Assembly: GCF_000067045.1 (NCBI RefSeq)
Contig: NC_010125.1
Location: 1,788,001-1,852,000, forward strand
Source of the DNA: Gluconacetobacter diazotrophicus PA1 5
GTDB taxonomy: Bacteria > Pseudomonadota > Alphaproteobacteria > Acetobacterales > Acetobacteraceae
Reading direction: 5' to 3'
DNA: 64,000 nucleotides
Position numbers and translations under genes: made by a program
The notes under the pieces: generated by a model
The model's database searches: none
The model's input: the letters and a program-made list of their open reading frames with translations, nothing else
Told to the model about the DNA's origin: nothing
Part shown: positions 58,243 through 64,000 of the stretch, one piece after another
Layout: the number at the start of each line of letters is the position of its first letter
How positions within the stretch are numbered: the first letter of the stretch is position 1

Positions 58243-60066
58243 ATGCAGGATAATCTGGCCATCGGGATCTTATGCGTGCTGGGCGGCGGAATCGGCGCCC
58301 AATGGGTAGCGTGGCGATTCCGGCTGCCGGCCATCGTCCTGCTGTTCGCGCTGGGGCTGCTGTACGGGCCGGGGCTGAACCTGCTGCATCCGTCGGCCGC
58401 GATCGGCGGCTATTTCCATCCCATCGTCTCGCTGGCCGTCGCCTTCATCGTGTTCGAAGGCGGGCTGGGGCTGGATTTCCGGCAATGGCGCGCGGCGGGC
58501 GAGGGCGTGCTGCGCCTGACGGTCGTGGCCCTGCCGATCAACTGGATCCTGGGCGCGCTGGCGGCGCATTTCGTCGGGCATCTGCACTGGGGCGCATCCT
58601 GGCTGTTCGGTGCCATCATCGTGGTGACGGGGCCGACGGTGGTGCTGCCGCTGCTGCGCCACACCAAGCTGCGCCCCCGGGTGGCGGCCTTCCTGCGGTG
58701 GGAGGCCATCCTGAACGACCCGGTGGGCGCGATCCTGGCGACGCTGGTGCTGGAATTCCTGATGATCCAGGGCAACCGGCATTCGGGCATGTTCATGGCC
58801 GAAATCGTGCCCCACCTGCTGTTCGCCACCATGATGGCGCTGGGCTGCGGGGTGTTTCCGGCCGTGCTGGTGCGGTTTCTGTCCACCCGCGACCTGATCC
58901 CGGAAATCCTGCGCATTCCCATCATCCTGACGCTGGCGATGAGCGTCTTCGCGGTCTGCAACTTCGTCATGGAAGGGGCGGGGCTGATGGCCGCCACGGT
59001 CTTCGGCATGGCGCTGACGAACATGCACGTCATCGGCATGTCCGAACTGCGGCGGATCAAGGAATCGCTGGGCGTGCTGGTGGTGTCGTGCCTGTTCGTG
59101 ATGCTGACCGCCGATCTGCATCGCGCGGTGCTGGAACGCCTGTCGCTGCCGATCGTGGCGATGACGCTGACCGTGCTGTTCGTGGTGCGGCCGGTGGGTA
59201 TCCTGCTGTCCACCATCCGCGCCAACCTGTCGTGGCAGGAACGCCTGTTCGTCGGCTGGATCGCGCCGCGCGGGATCGTGGCCGCCGCCGTCGCCGGCGT
59301 CGCCGGCCTGCAATTGCAGGAAGCCGGCTATCCCAGCGCCGACCTGGTGACGCCGGGCGTGTTCGCCCTGATCGCCACCACCATGATCCTGCATGGGTTT
59401 TCGCTTCGCCCGCTGGCGCGCGCGCTGCGCCTGACCCTGTCCGACGAACCGGCGCTGGCGATCGTCGGCGCCAGCGCCTGGTCCACCGACCTGGCCGGCG
59501 TGCTGCATCGCCTGGGGTGCCCGGTCATGCTGGTGGACACCTGTACCGGCGCGCTGGCCCCCGCGTCACGCGCCGGCATCCCGATCCTGAAGGCGGAACT
59601 GCTGTCCGACGAAGGGCTGGAAAGCCTGGAGGAACGGCCGGCGGACTATCTGATCGCGGCGACGCCGGACGCGATCTACAACGGACTGGTCTGCGCGCGG
59701 CTGGCGCCGGATTTCGGGCGCCAGCGCGTGTTCCAGGTCAGCCCCGGCGTGGCGCGGCTGGATCTGTACCGGGGGTTGAGCCGCGATTCACGGGGCAGGG
59801 TGCTGGGCGATCCGGCATGGAACTTCACGCTGTTCGATACCCTGTTCGAACGGGGCTGGCGCTTTCGCAGCATCCCCTTCGTGCCGCCGCCGGCCGGCGG
59901 CGCGGCAGGCGGGACGCCGCCCCCGGGCGAACCCCTTGCCGAAGGCAATCGCCTGACGATCATGACCGTGCGCAAGGGCGTCGCCATCTGGGTCCGGTCG
60001 GTCGAGGACGAGGTACCGGTCGAGCCGATGGCCGGAGATACGATCATCATCATGTCGCCCCCGTGA
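58243..60066 (+). CDS. Cation/proton antiporter, CPA1 family, with C-terminal regulatory domain
   Basis: 607 residues. Residues 1-385 carry about 12 transmembrane segments with the ion-site pair N158-D159 in WEAILNDPVGAIL. Residues about 400-500 look like a TrkA-N (nucleotide-binding) domain (ALAIVGASAWSTDLAGVLHRLG, VMLVDTCTGAL), and a further cytoplasmic segment of 80 residues ends the protein. The layout is that of CvrA/NhaP2-type K+(Na+)/H+ antiporters. The stop codon lies inside a structured intergenic repeat. Confidence 0.88.
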   Translation: MQDNLAIGILCVLGGGIGAQWVAWRFRLPAIVLLFALGLLYGPGLNLLHPSAAIGGYFHPIVSLAVAFIVFEGGLGLDFRQWRAAGEGVLRLTVVALPINWILGALAAHFVGHLHWGASWLFGAIIVVTGPTVVLPLLRHTKLRPRVAAFLRWEAILNDPVGAILATLVLEFLMIQGNRHSGMFMAEIVPHLLFATMMALGCGVFPAVLVRFLSTRDLIPEILRIPIILTLAMSVFAVCNFVMEGAGLMAATVFGMALTNMHVIGMSELRRIKESLGVLVVSCLFVMLTADLHRAVLERLSLPIVAMTLTVLFVVRPVGILLSTIRANLSWQERLFVGWIAPRGIVAAAVAGVAGLQLQEAGYPSADLVTPGVFALIATTMILHGFSLRPLARALRLTLSDEPALAIVGASAWSTDLAGVLHRLGCPVMLVDTCTGALAPASRAGIPILKAELLSDEGLESLEERPADYLIAATPDAIYNGLVCARLAPDFGRQRVFQVSPGVARLDLYRGLSRDSRGRVLGDPAWNFTLFDTLFERGWRFRSIPFVPPPAGGAAGGTPPPGEPLAEGNRLTIMTVRKGVAIWVRSVEDEVPVEPMAGDTIIIMSPP

Positions 60067-60226
60067 GTCTGTCTGGAAACGCGCGCTGGCGGCGATCCGA
60101 CGCGCGTTTCCTGTGCTTCGCTGCTCACGGCCATCAAGGCCGCTCCGCTGCGATGCTCGGAAACACACGCCGGCCGTGCCGCTTCGCGGCACTCTCGCTC
60201 ACCAGCCCACGTTTTCAGACAGACTC
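60065..60226. repeat. Structured intergenic repeat, copy A
   Basis: 162-bp element with 16-bp terminal inverted repeats (GAGTCTGTCTGGAAAC at 60065-60080 and GTTTTCAGACAGACTC at 60211-60226, one mismatch). Inside are an 11-bp perfect hairpin GGAAACGCGCG / CGCGCGTTTCC (60075-60085, 60101-60111, 15-nt loop) and a hairpin GTGCCGC-TTC-GCGGCAC near 60177-60193. It fills the gap between two convergent genes. Copy B lies at 61651-61780. Confidence 0.85.
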
Positions 60227-60234
60227 CGTCGGGA

Positions 60235-60747
60235 TCAGCCCGGTTCGGGAACTTCGATTTCCGTCAGGCCGGCGGCGAGCAGGCGGCGCAGGTCCGATTC
60301 GCGCAGGGCGATGCAGCCTTCGGTCGGGCGGCCATCGGGCGATTGCAGGTGCAGGAAGATCGCCGACCCGCGCCCCGGGACGGGCGGGGCATCATTGTAG
60401 CCCAGCACGATCACGATATTGTAAACATCATCGTCCCGCCACAGGCGCTCGTGCCGGGCAGGATGGGGCAGGGCGACAGGGCGGTTGTAATCGGCGTGGG
60501 CCGGATCGTCGCACCAGCCGTCGCCGGGCGCCAGCGGTTCCACCGGCAGGCGACAGGCCGGGGGCGGCACGCGGTCCGCGCGATACAGGACGCGCCGCAA
60601 TGGCAGAAGGCCGGTCGGCGTGGCATGATCGCCTTCCTGCTTCAGCGCCCGAATTCCTGCGGCACCAATCAGGGCCGGAATGCGTTCACCCATGCAATGC
60701 AGTTGTGCATCCTGGCCTGTATTCGTTTTTAAAACCGCGCGTATCAT
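60235..60747 (-). CDS. L,D-transpeptidase family protein (YkuD-like catalytic domain)
   Basis: 170 residues. The catalytic motif is HLQSPDGRPTEGCIALRESDL, with His and the nucleophilic Cys arranged as in YkuD proteins (HX-G-C). The upstream part (VLGYNDAPPVPGRGSAIFL) matches the family. Such enzymes form 3-3 crosslinks in peptidoglycan or attach lipoproteins. No signal peptide is visible from the ATG at 60747, which has GGAGG 5 nt upstream; an upstream start would add 57 residues without an evident signal. Convergent with cvrA-like gene. Confidence 0.82.
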   Translation of the reverse strand: MIRAVLKTNTGQDAQLHCMGERIPALIGAAGIRALKQEGDHATPTGLLPLRRVLYRADRVPPPACRLPVEPLAPGDGWCDDPAHADYNRPVALPHPARHERLWRDDDVYNIVIVLGYNDAPPVPGRGSAIFLHLQSPDGRPTEGCIALRESDLRRLLAAGLTEIEVPEPG

Positions 60748-60933
60748 TGGGGCCTCCAACCGGGTCGCCTTTCCCCGGGATTCGGTCCTAGAGTGGACGA
60801 TACCGGCGTAGTCGTGAAAGAGGTACCGTGCGGGGTGGCTGGCTCCGGACGCTGCCGTTTCCGCGCCAGGATGATATAGGTTATGGATACCGGCCCCACG
60901 CAGATGGGGAACGGTCAAAATAAAGAGGGTTCG

Positions 60934-61650
60934 ATGGCAGGTGCGCGTCCCATTCTGATAGTGGATGACGATCAGACGTTACGTCATATGCTCGTCGAAC
61001 AATTGCAGTTGGAAGGAGAGTTCCAGGCGATCGAAGCCGACTCGGTCGCCGATGCCTGGGACAAGCTGAATGCCCCGGGGGCGCGATTCGACGCCATCAT
61101 CCTGGACGTGACGCTGCCCGACGGGGACGGACGGGATTTCTGCGCCGAGCTGCGGCGCCAGGGCAAGCGGATCCCCATCATCATCCTGACGGGTTCGGAC
61201 GATGAAACGGACGTGGTACGCGGGCTGGATGCCGGGGCCAACGACTATGTCGCCAAGCCCTTCCGCATCGCCGAGCTGCTGGCCCGGCTGCGCGCCCAGA
61301 TGCGCATCTTCGAAAACAGCGAGGACGCGGTCTTCTCGATCGGGCCGTATGTGTTCCGTCCGTCGGCCAAGCTGCTGCAGGAACCCACGCGCAACCGCCG
61401 CATCCGGCTGACCGAGAAAGAGGCGGCGATCCTGAAATTCCTCTATCGCGCCGGGACGCGGCCGGTGCCGCGCCAGGTCCTGCTGAACGAGGTCTGGGGC
61501 TATAACGCCGCCGTCACCACCCACACGCTGGAAACCCACATCTACCGCCTGCGGCAGAAGATCGAGCCCGATCCGACCAACGCGTCGCTGCTGGTGACCG
61601 AGGGCGGCGGCTATCGCCTGGACCCCGAGGGTGGAATGCGCATCGCCTGA
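60934..61650 (+). CDS. Orphan OmpR/PhoB-type response regulator
   Basis: 238 residues. The receiver domain has the acidic pair DDD (residues 10-12), phospho-acceptor Asp in ILDVTLPDGDGR, the Thr of LTGSDDE and Lys of AKPF. The winged-helix DNA-binding domain ends with TTHTLETHIYRLRQKIE and GGGYRLDPEGG. No histidine kinase is adjacent. The ATG at 60934 has AGAGGG upstream; the ATG at 60883 is an alternative with 17 more residues. The 186 bp between this start and the divergent L,D-transpeptidase must hold both promoters; I cannot point to them. Confidence 0.92.
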   Translation: MAGARPILIVDDDQTLRHMLVEQLQLEGEFQAIEADSVADAWDKLNAPGARFDAIILDVTLPDGDGRDFCAELRRQGKRIPIIILTGSDDETDVVRGLDAGANDYVAKPFRIAELLARLRAQMRIFENSEDAVFSIGPYVFRPSAKLLQEPTRNRRIRLTEKEAAILKFLYRAGTRPVPRQVLLNEVWGYNAAVTTHTLETHIYRLRQKIEPDPTNASLLVTEGGGYRLDPEGGMRIA

Positions 61651-61780
61651 GTATTGGTCCGGAAACGCGCGCTGGTGGTGATCCGGCGCGCGTTTCCGGG
61701 ATGCTCCGGTGCGCAGAAACACATGGCGGAGGCGGGCCCTTTGGGACGCTCCCGCTCATCAGCCCACGTTTGCGGGCAGC
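61651..61780. repeat. Structured intergenic repeat, copy B
   Basis: About 130 bp, homologous to copy A at 60065-60226. It has the same 11-bp arms GGAAACGCGCG / CGCGCGTTTCC (61661-61671, 61687-61697), a loop of the same 15-nt length differing at three positions, an equivalent internal hairpin GGGCCC/GGGAC and the shared 3' block CATCAGCCCACGTTT. It lacks about 35 bp of A's interior and its terminal inverted repeats are decayed. It also lies between convergent genes. Confidence 0.8.
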
Positions 61781-61784
61781 CCTG

Positions 61785-62576
61785 TCAGGCGAAATCCATC
61801 GCGACGGGCACGTGGTCCGACGTCGTGGGCCAGTCCCGTGCCTCGCGCAGCACCGTCATGTCCTTCAGCGCCGCCGTCAGGTCGGGCGTGATCCAGACAT
61901 GGTCCAGGCGGCGGCCGCGATTGGAGGCCTTCCAGTCGCGGTTGCGGTAGGACCACCACGTATACAGCTTCTCGTCGGGCGGCACGAAATGGCGCATCGC
62001 ATCGACGAAGCCGCAGGCCTGCCACGCCATAAGCCGCGTGACTTCCGGTGGGGTGTGGCTGACCACGTTCAGCAGCTGCTTGTGGCTCCACACATCCTGT
62101 TCCAGCGGGGCGATGTTCAGGTCACCCACCAGGATGGTGCGGTGGCTGGTGCGGCCCGTGAACCAGGACGTGGCTTCGTCCACGAAAGCCAGCTTGTGGG
62201 CGAATTTTGGGTTGGCATCCGGGTCGGGGATGTCGCCACCGGCGGGCACGTAGAAATTATGCAGTTCCACCGGCCGCCCCCCCATGGGGAACGAGGCCGC
62301 GATGTGACGGCAGTCGCTGCGGGCGCACCAGTCCGGCGTGTCGTCCAGGGGGGTCAGCGGAACGCGCGACAGGATGGCGACGCCGTTATAGGATTTCATC
62401 CCGCGATGCTGGATATGGACATAGCCCAGGTCGCGGATCGCATCGGCGGGGAACAGGTCGTCGGGGACCTTGGTCTCCTGCAGGCAGATGATGTCGGGCC
62501 GCAGCTCCGCGCCCAGCCGGGCCAGCAGCGGCAGCCGCAGCCGAAGCGAATTGATATTCCACGTGACGATGCGCAT
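61785..62576 (-). CDS. xth: Exodeoxyribonuclease III
   Basis: AP endonuclease and 3'-5' exonuclease of base-excision repair. 263 residues starting MRIVTWNINSLRLRL. Active-site motifs: ICLQETKV (metal Glu), SYNGVAILSR, ILVGDLNIAP, SNRGRRLDHVWIT and TSDHVPV (catalytic Asp-His). The frame continues 44 codons upstream, but the ATG at 62576 gives the family N-terminus; no strong ribosome-binding site is seen there. It faces uvrC across a 355-bp gap. Confidence 0.95.
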   Translation of the reverse strand: MRIVTWNINSLRLRLPLLARLGAELRPDIICLQETKVPDDLFPADAIRDLGYVHIQHRGMKSYNGVAILSRVPLTPLDDTPDWCARSDCRHIAASFPMGGRPVELHNFYVPAGGDIPDPDANPKFAHKLAFVDEATSWFTGRTSHRTILVGDLNIAPLEQDVWSHKQLLNVVSHTPPEVTRLMAWQACGFVDAMRHFVPPDEKLYTWWSYRNRDWKASNRGRRLDHVWITPDLTAALKDMTVLREARDWPTTSDHVPVAMDFA

Positions 62577-62700
62577 ATGTGTGGCATTGCCGATCACGCG
62601 TCCCCTGACAAGATCTAATCCGCCACGTGCGCACCGGCGGGCAAAGGGGCGCATTGCCCGGATGATGCGGCGGTCCAAAAAAAATCGCGCGGAGGGGATT

Positions 62701-62915
62701 TTGTCCACGTTGGGGGATTGACATCCTTATTTTCAAAGGATTGCTGGAAATTCATCTGAAATCTTCGGCAGCTTTCCAATAAAATGCTTTAACTTCAATG
62801 GATTACATTGTTGTGCTGTTTTTTTGTGCAATTCAAGCCGGGGGCAGGAAAACCGCCGCCCCCACGATTCTGTCAGCGTCTGCTCCACAGACTTATCCAC
62901 ATGATCGGTGGATGA
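62701..62915. other. AT-rich intergenic region with DnaA-box cluster, candidate oriC
   Basis: The gap between xth and uvrC includes the most AT-rich stretch of the window (about 62723-62835, with long A/T runs). Around it lie DnaA-box-like 9-mers: TTGTCCACG (62701-62709), TGCTCCACA (62881-62889), perfect TTATCCACA (62893-62901) and GGTGGATGA on the other strand (62907-62915). An AT-rich unwinding segment next to clustered DnaA boxes is the usual origin layout. It could instead be just the uvrC promoter region. Confidence 0.4.
62893..62901 (+). promoter_or_regulatory. Perfect DnaA box
   Basis: TTATCCACA matches the DnaA consensus exactly, 31 bp upstream of the chosen uvrC start. DnaA boxes also occur in promoters of DNA-damage genes, so regulation of uvrC by DnaA is the simpler alternative to an origin. 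Confidence 0.6.
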
Positions 62916-62931
62916 ACGGACGTGCCGCCTG

Positions 62932-64000
62932 ATGGATGCCGATGTCGTGCCGGCCTCGTCGGTGAAGGGGGTCGAGGCGATCCTGCTGGCCCTGCAGACC
63001 ATGCCGCTTTCCCCGGGCGTCTATCGGATGCTGGGAGAGAAGGGCGAGGTCCTGTACGTGGGCAAGGCCCGGATCCTGAAGCGGCGGGTGACGTCGTACA
63101 CGCATCTGAGCAAGCTGCCCGAGCGCCTGCGCCGCATGGTGTCCGAGACGGTCACGATGGAGATCGTGACCACGCACACCGAGGCCGAGGCCCTGCTGCT
63201 GGAAGCCAACTACATCAAGCGCATGAAGCCGCGCTTCAATATCCTGCTGCGCGACGACAAGAGCTATCCCTGGATCATGCTGACGGATGGCGCGGAATTC
63301 CCCCAGGTGACCAAGCATCGGGGCAAGCCGGTCAAGGGGGCGTCGTACTGGGGACCGTTCGCCTCGGCCTGGGCGGTCAACCAGACGCTGAACCTGATCC
63401 AGCGGGTCTTCCTGCTGCGCACCTGTTCGGATTCGGTGTTCGCGTCCCGGACGCGGCCCTGCCTGCTGTTCCAGATCAAGCGCTGTTCCGCCCCCTGCGT
63501 CGCGCGCATCGGTCAGGCGGAATACGCCCATCTGGTCGAGCAGGCGCGGGCCTTCCTGTCCGGCCAGCGCGGCGGCATCCGCGAGGAACTGGTGCGCGAG
63601 ATGGAGGCGGCGGCGGCCTCGCTGGAATTCGAGCGGGCGGCGACCATTCGCGACCGTATCCGTGGCTTCGCCGCGATGCAGGATTCCTCGGTCATCAACC
63701 CGGCGTCGCTGGATGACGCGGATATCGTGGCGATCGCGCAGGCGGCGGGGCATTCCTGCATCCAGGTCTTCTTCATCCGTGGCGGGCGCAATAACGGCAA
63801 CCGCGCCTTCTTCCCCGCCCATGCGCGCGACGAGGCGGCGCCGGACATCGTGGGCGCGTTCCTGGCGCAGTTCTATGACGACAAGCCGCCGCCGGCGCAG
63901 ATCCTGCTGAACTGCGAGATCGCGGAACACGACCTGATGGCCGATGCCCTGGGGATCAAGCGCGGCCGCAAGGTCGAAATCCTGGTGCCGAAGCGGGGCG
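62932..64000 (+). CDS. uvrC: Excinuclease ABC subunit C, 5' part (3' end outside window)
   Basis: Makes both incisions in nucleotide-excision repair. The frame is open to the last base, 356 codons. The GIY-YIG nuclease domain is at the N-terminus ([26 protein letters not shown] split over residues about 26-51), followed by the Cys-rich segment [16 protein letters not shown] and a UVR motif ([20 protein letters not shown], residues about 223-242) that binds UvrB. The ATG at 62932 is preferred; a GTG at 62908 is in frame. Neither has a good ribosome-binding site. Confidence 0.96.
   Translation, partial: MDADVVPASSVKGVEAILLALQTMPLSPGVYRMLGEKGEVLYVGKARILKRRVTSYTHLSKLPERLRRMVSETVTMEIVTTHTEAEALLLEANYIKRMKPRFNILLRDDKSYPWIMLTDGAEFPQVTKHRGKPVKGASYWGPFASAWAVNQTLNLIQRVFLLRTCSDSVFASRTRPCLLFQIKRCSAPCVARIGQAEYAHLVEQARAFLSGQRGGIREELVREMEAAAASLEFERAATIRDRIRGFAAMQDSSVINPASLDDADIVAIAQAAGHSCIQVFFIRGGRNNGNRAFFPAHARDEAAPDIVGAFLAQFYDDKPPPAQILLNCEIAEHDLMADALGIKRGRKVEILVPKRG

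Overview
The window is GC-rich (roughly two thirds G+C by eye), densely packed bacterial chromosome. It reads as an alphaproteobacterium of the acetic acid bacteria (Acetobacteraceae), most like Gluconacetobacter. That placement is an inference. It rests on the high GC, the alphaproteobacterial form of the elongator tRNA-Met, a Tat-exported molybdenum hydroxylase paired with a triheme cytochrome c (the architecture of acetic-acid-bacterial periplasmic aldehyde dehydrogenases), a split dnaA-dnaN-recF-gyrB block and many ATGA-coupled operons. No insertion sequence, prophage or CRISPR array is visible. Nearly everything is core or housekeeping, with a few accessory modules.

Layout. 1-2.9 kb: 3' part of valS, then msrA. 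2.9-6.0 kb (minus): two-gene ABC importer with a double-length permease and no binding protein. 6.1-8.6 kb (minus): ubiE, then coaBC fused in frame to dut. 8.6-9.9 kb: mutM and rpsT. 10.3-16.6 kb: dnaA, dnaN, recF, gyrB. 16.7-21.5 kb: a secreted DUF3108-type protein, gph, glmU, glmS. 21.6-24.3 kb: thiOSGE. 24.6-27.2 kb: Na+/H+ antiporter with a cyclic-nucleotide-binding-like domain. 27.3-31.2 kb: Fe-S subunit, molybdopterin subunit and triheme cytochrome c. 31.2 kb: tRNA-Met. 31.4-38.3 kb: mscS, amino-acid permease, SGNH hydrolase, uppP, mlaD-like gene, ATP-grasp gene, dedA. 38.6-46.4 kb: mltB-like, rlpA, dacA, tmk, holB, metG, tatD and a metallo-beta-lactamase-fold gene, nearly all overlapping or coupled. 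46.8-51.6 kb: prkA-yeaH-spoVR stress operon. 51.8-54.6 kb: amine dehydrogenase heavy and light chains plus two c-type cytochromes. 54.6-64 kb: deoxyribosyltransferase-like gene, guaB, rsmB, cvrA-like antiporter, L,D-transpeptidase, orphan OmpR-type regulator, exonuclease III and the 5' part of uvrC.

How the parts work together. Four blocks serve the envelope: glmU/glmS make UDP-GlcNAc; uppP recycles undecaprenyl phosphate; mltB, rlpA, dacA and the L,D-transpeptidase remodel peptidoglycan; mlaD and dedA handle lipids. Two periplasmic oxidation modules (molybdopterin plus triheme cytochrome, and quinoprotein amine dehydrogenase plus monoheme cytochromes) would feed electrons to the respiratory chain, the characteristic habit of these bacteria. 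Replication and repair are represented by dnaA/dnaN/recF/gyrB, holB/tmk, mutM, xth and uvrC.

Points that stand out: (1) the coaBC-dut fusion, in which the first beta strand of dUTPase is readable only in another frame; (2) four 14-bp tandem units between thiG and thiE that create a chain of three 5-codon minicistrons linked by ATGA overlaps; (3) two copies of a structured intergenic repeat at convergent gene ends (60.1 and 61.7 kb); (4) an AT-rich gap before uvrC with a perfect DnaA box, a candidate origin about 52 kb from dnaA; (5) a compact amine dehydrogenase cluster with none of its maturation genes nearby.
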